Positions 47,223 through 57,372 of a stretch of 64,000 nt of DNA are shown in pieces. A model generated the notes under the pieces. The model did not search any database. It was given only the letters and a program-made list of their open reading frames with translations, and was not told the origin of the DNA. Source of the stretch: OMG group bacterium. Lineage in GTDB: Bacteria > Pseudomonadota > Gammaproteobacteria > Pseudomonadales > Azotimanducaceae. Every line of letters begins with the position of its first letter. Positions within the stretch are counted from its first letter, which is position 1. The stretch covers positions 36,846 to 100,845 of the forward strand of contig JAAXGW010000030.1 of the NCBI GenBank assembly GCA_012267385.1, read 5' to 3'. Made by a program: the position numbers and the translations under genes.

Positions 47223-48584
47223 TCAATCTTTAAATTCGGTAATTAATGCCGAGATAGATTGTTTCGCGTCCCCAAAGAGCATTCGTGTATTGGAGTTAAA
47301 AAACAAGGGATTGTCAACACCGGAAAAACCAGAGGCTAAAGACCGTTTCAGTACGAAAACAGTCTTGGCAGCATCCACATTGATAATTGGCATACCGTAG
47401 ATTGGACTGGATTCGTCCTCCCTAGCAGCTGGATTGACAACATCATTCGCGCCGATAACGACTGCTACATCAATGGTATTGATCTTAGGATTTATGTCAT
47501 CCATTTCCAGTAACTGATCGTAAGAAACGTTGGCTTCAGCTAGAAGTACGTTCATGTGCCCTGGCATCCTGCCTGCGACAGGATGGATGGCATAAGTTAC
47601 ATCGGTTCCACGTGTCTCCAGAAGCGAACCAAGTTCGTGGACCGCGTGTTGTGCTTGAGCAACCGCCATGCCATAACCGGGAACAAAGGCCACTGAATTA
47701 GCAGCTTCCAAGATGAGGTAGGCGTCCTCTGGCGTGATGGGATTTGCTTGTCCTTCGACTTTTGTTGCAGATTTTTGCGCGCCGAATCCACTGAACAGAA
47801 CATTTGCGAGTGAACGGTTCATGGCCTTACACATGATGTTCGTGAGGATGATGCCAGCAGCTCCTACTAGTGCTCCCGAAACAATTAGGATCACATTATT
47901 GATCGCGAGTCCAGCAGCACACGCAGCGAGTCCGGAGTAACTGTTTAACAACGAGATTACTACCGGCATGTCCGCGCCTCCGATGGGTAACACGGTCAAA
48001 ATACCGAGCATCAGAGCGATCCCGATAATTGCATACAGATAGAAGGAAGTTGGAGCTGGTTCTAGTACGAACATTACAGCACAAACGATCAGCACTACGA
48101 ATAGCGCGCCGTTTATGAATCTCTGCCCGAGAAAGAGTAGAGGCTTGCTTGCGAGAACTGCCGAGAGTTTGCCCCAAGCGATACCACTGCCAGCAAAAGT
48201 GATACCACCGATGACAACTGAAAGAATCACCGCGATAGCTACGAACCGCTCGGAGCTCCCAAACAGTGCTACCCATGCAACCAACATGCTCGCGCCACCA
48301 CCTAAGCCATTGAACACAGCTACCATCTGCGGCATCGCGGTCAATGCGACGAGGCGAGAGGCTAGTACACCAATCACCCCACCGATCGCAAGGCAGATTA
48401 CGATTGTCGTCCAATCCACGATTTCTTTGGAGAGTAGCGTTACCACCATCGCAACTAGCATCCCTAGTGCGGAGAGCAAATTTCCTGTCCGCGCAGTCTT
48501 GGGTTTGCTTAACAGCTTTAGCCCAAGAATAAAGAGAATTGCGGCGATCACATAGACCGCGTTAATGTAAAACTGACTTAACAC
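47223..48584 (-). CDS. pntB: NAD(P) transhydrogenase beta subunit
   Basis: A 453-residue subunit of proton-translocating transhydrogenase. It comprises the membrane domain (about nine helices, residues 1-260) and the NADP-binding domain III (VPGYGMAVAQAQHAVHELGSLL, GRMPGHMNVLLAEA, IGANDVVNPAA). It makes NADPH from NADH using the proton gradient. It is the last gene of the pntAA-pntAB-pntB unit. Confidence 0.94.
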   Translation of the reverse strand: MLSQFYINAVYVIAAILFILGLKLLSKPKTARTGNLLSALGMLVAMVVTLLSKEIVDWTTIVICLAIGGVIGVLASRLVALTAMPQMVAVFNGLGGGASMLVAWVALFGSSERFVAIAVILSVVIGGITFAGSGIAWGKLSAVLASKPLLFLGQRFINGALFVVLIVCAVMFVLEPAPTSFYLYAIIGIALMLGILTVLPIGGADMPVVISLLNSYSGLAACAAGLAINNVILIVSGALVGAAGIILTNIMCKAMNRSLANVLFSGFGAQKSATKVEGQANPITPEDAYLILEAANSVAFVPGYGMAVAQAQHAVHELGSLLETRGTDVTYAIHPVAGRMPGHMNVLLAEANVSYDQLLEMDDINPKINTIDVAVVIGANDVVNPAAREDESSPIYGMPIINVDAAKTVFVLKRSLASGFSGVDNPLFFNSNTRMLFGDAKQSISALITEFKD

Positions 48585-48606
48585 TTAATCGATTTTTTGG
48601 ATGCGA

Positions 48607-48918
48607 TTACGTTCGCTCGTCCTTTTCTGTAGGCTGAGTTCGTTGTTTAAATAGTCCAAGCATTCGGTCAGTAACTAAGTACCCCCCAACAACGTTTACT
48701 GTCGCAAATACGACTGCTCCCGCGCCTAACCAAGTGGCTAGTTCATGTGATACGCTACCAGTGCCAGCAGCCAACAGTGCGCCTACCAGTGTGATCCCAG
48801 AAATCGCGTTCGCACCAGACATTAACGGTGTATGAAGTGTAGCGGGTACCTTCGAGATAAGTTCAAATCCCAAGAAGATTGCGAGAACGAGAATGAGCGC
48901 GAGGAATACGATTTCCAT
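48607..48918 (-). CDS. pntAB: NAD(P) transhydrogenase alpha subunit part 2 (membrane)
   Basis: This 103-residue protein provides the three to four membrane helices that in E. coli form the C-terminal end of PntA. LGFELISKVPATLHTPLMSGANAISGITLVGAL is the family's core (in parts: PATLHTPLMSGANAISG). A separate gene for this part is the arrangement of Rhodospirillum and many other bacteria, in contrast to the fused E. coli alpha subunit. Confidence 0.93.
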   Translation of the reverse strand: MEIVFLALILVLAIFLGFELISKVPATLHTPLMSGANAISGITLVGALLAAGTGSVSHELATWLGAGAVVFATVNVVGGYLVTDRMLGLFKQRTQPTEKDERT

Positions 48919-48924
48919 GAATAT

Positions 48925-50049
48925 CTAACCGTTGTGTTGTTCTATCCTGACGTTCCCCTCAGGGGTAACTACGCTCGCCTGAGCAATTTCATCTTCAAAG
49001 TCTAGCTCAAAGTTTTTCTTGTCGGCGTCAAAAAATTCTTCAAAATAGTGAAATAGGTTTGCCGAATACATTTCACTTGCGTGCGTTGCTACCTTCGCTG
49101 GTAAATTAGCGAACCCTACCAGTTGTACATCGTCGACTTCGACGATTTGGTTCACTTTAGAGCCTTCCACGTTACCACCACTCTCTACTGCCATATCAAT
49201 AACTACACTCTCCGGGCGCATTCGCTTGACCATATCGAGAGATACAATTCGAGGAGCAGGTCGTCCGAAGACCTGCGCAGTTGTTATCACAACGTCAGAA
49301 CGGGCGATAACGTCTGCCATCCCTTGTTGTTGCAGCTTGATTTGTTCCGGTGTAAGTTCACGAGCATAGCCTTGCTGAGTTTGACCGGTCGCACCTACGT
49401 CAATTTCGACAAATCGTGCTCCGAGAGAACGAACTTCTTCGGCGACGACAGGACGGGTGTCGAACGCGTCAACTCTAGCTCCTAGCCGACGAGCAGTCGC
49501 TATTGCTTGTAATCCAGCTACACCTGCCCCGATAACAAATACCCTCGCTGGAGCTAAGGTTCCCGCAGCTGTCATCATCATTGGGAAAATTCGTGGTAGG
49601 TGGTAAGCAGCGACAATAACCGTCGCGTAGCCCGCTAAGTTAGCTTGGGACGAAAGAGCGTCCATTTTCTGTGCTCGGGTTGTACGAGGGATCATTTCCA
49701 ACGAAACAGCGGTTACTCCTTGGTGGGCTAGTTTTTGAATCAAACCGTTGTTTTGAAACGGGTCAAGAAAGCTTAGATGTACAGTACCTCGGCGCATCAG
49801 TGAAACGCGCTGATCAGACGGTGGTCGGACGCTGAAAACCAGGTCCGCATGTTCTAGAATTTCCTCAACGTCATGACCGATGTGTGCGTTGACTTCGACA
49901 TATTGTTGATCGGTGAACCCCGCGGAGTCGCCCAAACCGTGTTGTATCGTGACAGTACAACCGAGAGCCACCAGTTTCTTAGCAATCGCGGGAACGAGCG
50001 CGATTCGATATTCACCTGGCCATTGTTCGCGTAGCGCTACTACATGCAC
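48925..50049 (-). CDS. pntAA: NAD(P) transhydrogenase alpha subunit part 1 (NAD-binding)
   Basis: A 374-residue soluble NAD-binding domain I, related to alanine dehydrogenase. Landmarks are REQWPGEYRIALVP at the start, AGVAGLQAIATARRLGARVDAFD as the Rossmann motif, and RAPRIV... region. It binds NADH on the cytoplasmic face and donates hydride to domain III. The operon order AA-AB-B with gaps of 6 and 22 bases is standard. Confidence 0.94.
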   Translation of the reverse strand: MHVVALREQWPGEYRIALVPAIAKKLVALGCTVTIQHGLGDSAGFTDQQYVEVNAHIGHDVEEILEHADLVFSVRPPSDQRVSLMRRGTVHLSFLDPFQNNGLIQKLAHQGVTAVSLEMIPRTTRAQKMDALSSQANLAGYATVIVAAYHLPRIFPMMMTAAGTLAPARVFVIGAGVAGLQAIATARRLGARVDAFDTRPVVAEEVRSLGARFVEIDVGATGQTQQGYARELTPEQIKLQQQGMADVIARSDVVITTAQVFGRPAPRIVSLDMVKRMRPESVVIDMAVESGGNVEGSKVNQIVEVDDVQLVGFANLPAKVATHASEMYSANLFHYFEEFFDADKKNFELDFEDEIAQASVVTPEGNVRIEQHNG

Positions 50050-50166
50050 AAGTTAACTTCACCTAGAAAATATTGGTCGAAACGCACAAGTGTTTGTACA
50101 GCTAATAATTGGAGGTATTCTATGAAGTAGGACAAAAAACGCCGTCATGTGAGTTAGGCGTACCCG

Positions 50167-50616
50167 TCATTCTTTCTCCCAAAAAGGGACCGTGTTAAGC
50201 GGCCCTAGGTTCTCACCGAGTTGAATGAGCACTCCGTTCGAGCTCTTGGGTGAAATAAAAGCATCGACACCGCCAGTGTCTCGATCAAAGTTCTTGTCCA
50301 CGACGCGAACTCCATTTTCTTCCAAGCGAGAGCATTGTTCGGGGAGATTCGGAGTTTGCAGAGTGATGTGATGGACTCCTTCCCCCTTTCTCTCAATGAA
50401 CTTTGCAAGGAAACCGTCTGGATTGATCGGCTCAAGTAGTTCAATGCAGAACCCGTCGAGATCAAAGATTCCGAGTTTGAAATCTCCGCTGAAATGCTCA
50501 AACTCTCGGACGAACTTTGCGCCGAGCTGATCCTCATAGAACTTGCGTGCTTGATCGATGCTACGTACCGCGATTCCTATGTGATCCATTCTTCCGATTG
50601 AACCTGAGTGTTTCAC
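50167..50616 (-). CDS. VOC superfamily protein, methylmalonyl-CoA epimerase-like
   Basis: A 149-residue vicinal oxygen chelate protein with the paired beta-alpha-beta3 halves: RMDHIGIAVRSIDQARKFYEDQLGAKF and later GVHHITLQTPNLPEQCSRLEENGVRVVD. Metal-ligand positions (His in DHIGI, Glu in IELLEP, His in HHITL) are present, and the overall pattern is closest to methylmalonyl-CoA epimerases, but glyoxalase-type or dioxygenase roles cannot be excluded. The GTG at 50616 follows an AAGGAG ribosome site. Confidence 0.8.
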   Translation of the reverse strand: MKHSGSIGRMDHIGIAVRSIDQARKFYEDQLGAKFVREFEHFSGDFKLGIFDLDGFCIELLEPINPDGFLAKFIERKGEGVHHITLQTPNLPEQCSRLEENGVRVVDKNFDRDTGGVDAFISPKSSNGVLIQLGENLGPLNTVPFWEKE

Positions 50617-52238
50617 TTAGATTTCTCCTTGGTTGGATTCTAATTAACAATATTGCTGTACATTGAGTCGTCTGAAACTGACCGATACAGTACGTTCGAA
50701 TTTACCGCACTCGAGAGAATACACTGAGTCGAACTCAATACTCTTTAGTTCAAAGAAACCATTACACCGTTAATGGACCATGTTGGTTTTGTCGAATTGG
50801 ATCCAAATCGGACAATTGCGCGCGGGATCGAAATTACAAGCTTTACCGAGGAGTGTTTCCTTCATGAATCTAGTGATTCTTAAATTTAACAAAGGACTTC
50901 CCCGAAGAAAGTACACAGATCAAGTGCGACGATGTACACCCAAAAGAGAGGTGATCATCTTCGCACCAAGCAAAACTGAAGTCTACGGTGCGGAATTTTA
51001 ATTTGGTCACAAGTAAGTTTGGAGATTTGTCCGATCAATTTTGTATGCCCAACTGTAACAATCGGTTCTCCAGTCTTTCGACACCAGAAATTCACACTTG
51101 AAGTCTGACAGTGGATATTGTCTGCGGAAATTTGTACAAATATTAACGCGTTCTAACGCTTGAGGGATGATGCAATCGAAATGATGTTTGTTTAACTGGT
51201 GGATTTACTTCGCGAGAGTGCGAAGTTGACCATGGTATAAGAGTACATCGATTGTATCGACACCTTCCGAACCTAGGTCCAACAGCGCAGTGATGTTCGC
51301 ACAGCGTCCTTATCATAACCCAGATCCCCACAGAGCACACTTCGCTTTGAATCTACTTCCAAATATAGTCATCGCACGCTGGATATCATGAACAAGAGCT
51401 GGTGGCACCCTGCACTCATAAATGTATGTGTGCTCGGTCGATTCCAGTGCATGACGAATGTATCCCTATTAGGATGGCCCTCCAAAGTCTATAGAGCATC
51501 TATATCCCTTCTTAGTTGCATCGTGGATTTCCAATTGGGCACCTCGCCAATTGCTCCTATCCGTCATTCGCGATCTGTTGTTGCTGTAAGCGTACGAGAT
51601 TGCCATCAATCATTACTCCTTGGCACAACCCGTTGCCGTTCCCGACTATTCGTTGAGACAGCATCAAATACGATTCGTCCATGACACCCTATTCCGCTAG
51701 TACCGAACGGTTCTTGTGATTCGTACTGGTAATGGTAACCATCCTAAAATCCAATCGCGTACTAACAAAACGAATCAACCGAAGCGTGCTTTTGCCAAAC
51801 TCCTCCGACCTCTCGTCGGAGAGATTGCCGTAGTTCTTCCGCACGTTCAATTACTCCCACATCAAGAATTCGTCCCAAGAGGGCCGACGGCGATTCACGT
51901 GCTCTGGAGCCCATGACAAAGCACAATACAAAGATGGATAAATTGCTCCCAGTAAATTTGCTGATGCTACGTCTCGAGCTGAGCCATAGGGCAACCTTGA
52001 GAGTACCCGATACTCTGCTTCATCTGCAAATGTAGCCGAATATTACGACTTATCCCGACATCTCTTTCTTGAAATCTCCCTAGCGACACACTAAATAGGT
52101 AATAGGCTACAAATCTGTTAGCGCAACTACTCAGTTTCACGACAGTGGCTAGTTTTCCTATAATTCACTGCCAAGTTTCTGTGGGTCGTTTCACAACAAG
52201 GAACAACAAGTACGAATTTCATTTATGAGGTAACGCAA
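50617..52238. other. 1.6 kb stretch without convincing genes
   Basis: Six frames give only short, unrelated frames with poor composition. Two minus-strand pieces look slightly more gene-like: about 51680-51558 (41 codons, containing QGVMIDGNLVRLQ) and 51915-51763 (containing ALLGRILDVGVIERAEELRQ). They may be fragments of decayed genes. Two small perfect hairpins occur (51207-51226, ACTTCGC/GCGAAGT; about 51802-51820, CTCCGAC/GTCGGAG). No IS ends or tRNA were seen. Confidence 0.4.
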
Positions 52239-53210
52239 GTGTTTTCAAATTTTTGCCCTCGGGTTCGTTTGTATCTTAAATTTTGTCTGATCGCGGGAGT
52301 CTGTATGTTTGTCTTTAGTACAGTCTTCGGGAGTACGTCAAGCGATGTATCTTGTGATGGCGATTCGGGTGATGGAGTCTGTCAATACGAAGGTATGTTA
52401 TATGAGGAGGTTTGCGGGTCAACAACAACAACCCGTTGCATAATATACAGAGATCTTGAAACTAATCGAATTTATCAAGAGTGTTCAATCGAAACTGGGG
52501 ACTGGTGCAAGCTCATAGGTACGCGCTACACGTTTTGGGTACAAGGTGAGACCGGCAAGGAACGTAGGGACAGGATCGTTCATACCGTGGATAGTTTTGT
52601 GGCAGATATGGTTGAATTCATGACCATATTTTGTAATGCAGTTGATGGTGAGGGTTACCCCATCAATCCTTACCCTGACCATTTTTGCCGCGAGCTCGCT
52701 GAGGCCTACGAAGGGCTGACTACTCGACTTGGCGACCAGCTTAACGACCTCGGTTCAAGACCTTTATACCTCTTTTTGCCATCCAAGGGATATAGCGTGA
52801 CCCTAGACACGGTCGGGGTGATGTTACCAGTCCATAGGCTTCCTGGTCTGAAACGTAAAGGAGATATCTACATAGATATTAAAAACATTGAAAGGCTCCG
52901 CCCCGGCTTTGCTGTCTCAGTATGGGACGAAATGGCTGTAGAAACCGATGCCCATGAGCGAGTGCATTTAGCGGATTGGATTGATAATGGCAGGGATGAT
53001 TGGTGGGACCCAAACAACCATCGTCGAGGGGATAGAATCTACAGGCAAGGAGAAGAGATAGCCAATTTGATAGGTATCTCGGGAGTGGAATGGTCAAGAA
53101 CGTGTCCCGATCCATATCAAGTGCGTTGGATGCTACCAAGTTGGGGGCTCGAAATGCCCGATCCGAATTTTTGTCGAATTGGAGAAATTCGCAAAATTTT
53201 GAGGAGATAA
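52239..53210 (+). CDS. Secreted Cys-rich protein with an HExxH motif
   Basis: A 323-residue protein starting at GTG 52239 behind a GAGGTAA ribosome site. Residues 11-32 form a signal peptide. The mature part is Cys-rich at both ends, favouring disulfides in the periplasm or outside. Near the middle is DAHERVHLADW, with HExxH at 239-243, the zinc metallopeptidase core; E272 or D246 could be a third ligand. I recognise no known family. It starts a three-gene plus-strand group, 1 base before the next gene, so the genes are probably co-expressed. Confidence 0.68.
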   Translation: MFSNFCPRVRLYLKFCLIAGVCMFVFSTVFGSTSSDVSCDGDSGDGVCQYEGMLYEEVCGSTTTTRCIIYRDLETNRIYQECSIETGDWCKLIGTRYTFWVQGETGKERRDRIVHTVDSFVADMVEFMTIFCNAVDGEGYPINPYPDHFCRELAEAYEGLTTRLGDQLNDLGSRPLYLFLPSKGYSVTLDTVGVMLPVHRLPGLKRKGDIYIDIKNIERLRPGFAVSVWDEMAVETDAHERVHLADWIDNGRDDWWDPNNHRRGDRIYRQGEEIANLIGISGVEWSRTCPDPYQVRWMLPSWGLEMPDPNFCRIGEIRKILRR

Positions 53211-53211
53211 T

Positions 53212-54543
53212 ATGTTCAACACTAATTTATTCAGAGTTTTCATTAGCTTTATTGTTTTGGGGCTCGCTTTCATACAACACACTCATTCACATTCATTGGA
53301 GGGGCACAACGAAGAATTTGCGTTTCCTCCGGGGCAAGAACTATTCTTGCCGGTTACCGATGAATATCTTGTGGCTTGGGACAGAGTCATTGAACACTGT
53401 TTTCCTTTGAATACTCAGGGAATTTTGAGCGATCATTGCATGACGTCCCTAAGCGGATACTTTGCCAACGAACCAGTCTGGAGTTATGGTGAAATGTACG
53501 TCTATGATCATCAAGGCTGGAGGCCGTTGGGCGACATCCTTAGTCTGCGAAGAAACCATAGTCCAGCAGATTTTCTTAATCCTGATGTTCCGTTTTGGAG
53601 ACATATTTTCGATGACGAAATAGAGCAGCGTCAGGAGCTCTTCTTAAGAGTAGTCAACGATTCGCAGTGCAAGGAACTCGCAAGATTCGACAAAGATGGA
53701 ATGCACGACTATTTGGCGGAGCATTGTGAGGCCCGCGAGCTGTATAAATATGCGGCCTATCTCAGTGCGTGTTTTGATGCGAACCACCGGCTTTCCAAGC
53801 TCCAGAGGGTTATTTCTGATGATGGTACGCAGGTCGGTGGTCTAACCGAATTCGAAATGAGTTTTCTACAACTTGATGAAAACGTGTCGAACGAGTTGCT
53901 CAAATCTGCGGCGAAGAGCAGTATGGAGAAGAACTTCCTGCATGCTTCCTGGGTCGCGGCGCAGTGTAGTCACCATGGATTTGTGGTACAGCCGGGAGTA
54001 ACCACTGGTTCGTTTACATCCTCAGAAGAGAAGTTACCTTGGAGTGCTCTCTCATGGAGGACGGGGGTGTCGTGGCTCGCTGATGAGAGAAAGTATCATC
54101 GACTACTTTCTCGCACACATGAATTCATAATGAAAGTCTCAATGAAAAGTGGCGATGACTGGGCGATTCGGAGTGGCTCTCTTAGTCGTTCTTTTATCGC
54201 TGAGTTTGGTGATGATTTGATGCAGCGCTATCCCTTGTTGATACATCGTGTTTTAGGGGATCCCTGGAGTAATGGCGGGTATGGGAAAGCCTTTACTCCG
54301 AAAGAACACGCTCGTCATCGTGCGAAGGCGTATCTCCTACTGGTTGAAGAAGCAGGAGAAGAATTTGCGCGAAGTGAATACGATCCGGCTTCATTAACCA
54401 ATGAAATTCGATATGTTGAGAGTGGTGGCTTACTGACACCTCCTCACTCACGTGCTCAAGTACAGGAAGAAAATCGGGAATGGATACGTCAGCACCAGGA
54501 AAAAAAGTTGTTGGAGGAAGCACAGAGCGAGTTGTCCGATTAG
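53212..54543 (+). CDS. Secreted protein of an unrecognised family, copy 1
   Basis: The 443-residue product has a signal peptide (residues 1-25) and then a helical, Cys-containing body with no recognised domain. It is paralogous to the broken gene next downstream: shared blocks are CFPLN...DHCMTSLSGYFANEPVWSY, DVPFWRHIFDDEIEQRQELFLRVV, CEARELYKYAAYLSACF and a C-terminal LIHRVLGDP...HARHRAKAYLLL. Conserved cysteines suggest disulfide bonds. It begins one base after the HExxH gene. A toxin, effector or scavenging function are all possible; none is shown by the sequence. Confidence 0.7.
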   Translation: MFNTNLFRVFISFIVLGLAFIQHTHSHSLEGHNEEFAFPPGQELFLPVTDEYLVAWDRVIEHCFPLNTQGILSDHCMTSLSGYFANEPVWSYGEMYVYDHQGWRPLGDILSLRRNHSPADFLNPDVPFWRHIFDDEIEQRQELFLRVVNDSQCKELARFDKDGMHDYLAEHCEARELYKYAAYLSACFDANHRLSKLQRVISDDGTQVGGLTEFEMSFLQLDENVSNELLKSAAKSSMEKNFLHASWVAAQCSHHGFVVQPGVTTGSFTSSEEKLPWSALSWRTGVSWLADERKYHRLLSRTHEFIMKVSMKSGDDWAIRSGSLSRSFIAEFGDDLMQRYPLLIHRVLGDPWSNGGYGKAFTPKEHARHRAKAYLLLVEEAGEEFARSEYDPASLTNEIRYVESGGLLTPPHSRAQVQEENREWIRQHQEKKLLEEAQSELSD

Positions 54544-54581
54544 AACTATGAAAGCGACAACTACACTAGGAGAGTTACGTC

Positions 54582-55834
54582 GTGAATAAGACTATACTAG
54601 GAGTGTGCTTGGTCTTGTATTGCTGTGTTGGAGCAACAGCTATGGCTAATCCCTTACAAACTTATTTAAAGCCGAGTGACTTTAGGGTACCTAAAGACCC
54701 AAAGTCACATTTCGAGGAAAGCCCAGAACACAAAGCAGCATGGCGACACGCTAAGAAGCAATGTACACCCATTGATTTCCTTGAGATTTTTGATGACGAA
54801 GCGTGCATGGAAGCGTTGACCGAGTATTTTCTTAACGAACCTGTATGGGCTTACAGTCAGCTTAACTACTATGATCGTACAAGAGGATTACAACCGCTGC
54901 CAATACAAGTGATAAATTCTCGTCCGATTATCTTACCCTATAGTTATGCCGATTTGCACGCGGACGACATCCCTCGATGGCGCGACATTTTTGACGGTGA
55001 AGTTAGACAAAGAGCAAATATGTTTTTAAGGGTGGTTGCGAATCCGGAGTGCAAGGCATTGAGTGAGCGCGCAAGTCCCGGTATCAAACCGGATATGGCG
55101 GAACAATGTGCGGCGCGCGAGCTGTTCAAATATGCGACCTATCTTGATGGTTGTTTTGTCGCACTTCAAAGAGAAAGCCTACTCGTCAACACGCCGGTCT
55201 GGAGCGGGATTTCTTTGAAAGAAAATGCTAGCACGTATTCTGTTGTACAAGAAATCATCGAGGAAAAGATCCTTGATGTGCAGCGAACTGTTGCGCAAAA
55301 CAGATTGGAAAGAGGTTTCTTACACGCAGTTTGGATGAGGTCTCAGTGTTCCGAAAACGGCTACGTGATGCTACCTGACATTGAAATTGACGAGACAATG
55401 GAATTTCCGAACTCAATATTTTGGCATCCAGGGATGGTCAAAATGTTTCAACGTATTAACGTTACTCATGATATCATCCTGAAAATCGCAGCTAAGAGTG
55501 GAATAACTGGGCGATCCACAGTTACCCGTTAGGTATCCTTACGAGTAGCGAATTTAATGCTGATGTGCAGAAAGACTACCCCATATTGTTTCACCGTCAT
55601 TTAGGTTCACCAACCGGGTGGTTTCGTTCAGAGTTCACTGAAATTGAGCGAGCCCAGCATCGAGCACAGGCATATCTCTTGCTTAAGGACACTTTGGGTC
55701 CAAAAAACGCGAGTTTCGAATACGATCCAATCGAACTAGAGGAAGCGATTGAGTACGTGATGGACGGACATGAACTAAAGTACCCTAGGTCACACGTCGA
55801 AGTCTTTGAAACTCACACTGACCGTAGCAACTAA
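54582..55834 (+). pseudogene. Secreted protein, copy 2, split by a frameshift
   Basis: Paralogue of the gene at 53212-54543 with the same blocks: DDEACMEALTEYFLNEPVWAYS, DIPRWRDIFDGEVRQRANMFLRVV and CAARELFKYATYLDGCF. A signal peptide is present. The first frame ends at 55532 after KIAAKSGITGRSTVTR. In the next frame the sequence resumes as NWAIHS...ADVQKDYPILFHRHLGSP, matching copy 1 DDWAIRS...DDLMQRYPLLIHRVLGDP. One base is missing near 55503, beside GGAATAAC. A sequencing error would restore a complete protein of about 416 residues; otherwise it is a recent pseudogene. Confidence 0.8.
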
Positions 55835-57372
55835 GACAACTTCTAGCCTGACTGAAGAGACTAAATATACCAGCCACGCTAGTTGAAGATCGTCATCGTT
55901 TTGCGCGAACGTTGATATCAATTCAATTTGTTTTTCCAGAATTATTAATCTTTGTTCGACCCCGGCAGTTGGTTCGGGTAGGTCTCCAACCATGTCGTCC
56001 GATACAGAAGACAAGTCAACGTGTTTGCACTCATCCGGTGGTGGTTTATTGACCGCAAACGAGGAAGTAGATGTCTCTGCGATTGGATCATCGTTGTCTC
56101 CCATGTCTGACACTATGCCTTGGTTGGTTTCATCTTCAGAGTTCGGTGCCTGTTCAAGTTGTATCTAACAGTTCCAGTTACTCTGGTTCGGTCTTCCAAT
56201 CTGTTTTGAATTTCGAGTGACCACGCTCTCGATCTGCAACGATAACTATGTCATAGGTGTATCCTACTGTTCCGAGCTCGTAGTTCACTTCAGGTTCAAA
56301 AGTTTCATACTTCGATTGAGAGTTTTCCGTTGTCGAGCAGGACAGGACCATAGGAAATATTCGGGCTGGTTCCATCGAGTTCGTAGCGGACACATTTAAT
56401 TTCTGCATACGGCAATTCAAAGTCAACGGTATCAAACTTGTTTAAATCCCCAGTAAACGAAATTTGCGTTGCGAATCTGTTGATCGACGATCAAAATTTG
56501 TCAGATAAATCGCGGTATGGTCTTTACCTACTAACAATTCGACCCTTGTCTTGGAATTAGGCTGAAGCCTAAATTCATAGTACCCTACTTTGGTTTCGCC
56601 TCTTAGCACACTGAGAGATACATCAATCGGAAATTCAATGGTACCACGCAATTTGATCTAACTATTCTTGAGTTATCCAGAAGCTACGTCCTCAATGCGT
56701 TTATCTTCGGTACCGTAGTTATAGTGAGTAACCCTCGCATCAAGATCTGGTTCCGGAGACCGCGTATCGCTTAAATCGACATGTTCATCTCCGATCATAA
56801 ATTCGTTCGGTTCTTAACCCGTACCAGGCATCAACTGGCATCCGATAAAAGTGTCCTTTCTTGCGAGTAAAGCAAAGACGGATAGAAGTTTTTAGTGAAT
56901 TTTTTCACCGGGAAACTCTCAATCTATAGACAGCTCTGACAGTTTTTTGAATTGTTTTGTCTAGAAGAGATGATTGTATCCTCTGCTACTCACTCAAGTA
57001 TTGTGTTTTAGCTGTGGTGCTCGGCAGGACAGGTGTCGTCTCCTTCAATTGATCACTTCTGAGCTTCACTACAGACCGCTATTACAGAGGTTCGCCAAAA
57101 TCCCCATTTCTCTGCTCTTCGCGATCTTTTGGCTTTTTGAGTATCAGTCTACTTCTGCTTATGGATCAGCTGCTTGTTCTCATTCTGTATCTGCGCTTTT
57201 CAGAAATTATAGTTTTCAATATGAGAGTGATGCCAAGGCAGCTATTCGAATCAAGTTGCTCTGAATACCGAGCAAAAAACAGTAATGAATTTGGAGATCA
57301 CAATCGTATGGCCTTAAAGCTAGTTTTGGTCGCCCCTCGACAAGAACTATTGGTCAACAATCAGGACTAGAT
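55835..57372. other. Stretch of decayed small genes, low coding content
   Basis: Apart from the degraded gene at 56178-56651, nothing here looks intact. A minus-strand frame 56113-55790 (107 codons, Asp-rich, with a hydrophobic piece LAWLVYLVSSVRLEVVLVATVSV) and a 41-codon minus frame at about 56799-56674 (MIGDEHVDLSDTRSPEPDLD) are the next best. About 170 bases at the right end (57200-57372) repeat the region 58027-58200 and belong to the tandem duplication described below. Confidence 0.45.
56178..56651 (-). pseudogene. Frameshifted gene remnant, unknown family
   Basis: Three consecutive pieces in different minus-strand frames read as one protein of about 155 residues: MRGTIEFPIDVSLSVL...GKDHTAIYLTNFDRR (56651 to about 56470), FTGDLNKFDTVDFELPYAEIK...GPVLLDNGKLSIEV (to about 56310) and KYETFEPEVNYELGTVGY...RGHSKFKTDWKTEPE (to 56178). 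The joins need two frame changes. The alternating hydrophobic pattern is beta-rich. No family is recognised. Confidence 0.5.

Noticed and set aside
50780..51916. Plus-strand frames of 65-98 codons (50780, 51388, 51716)
   Set aside because: Composition is not protein-like, they have no ribosome sites and contain no recognisable motif.
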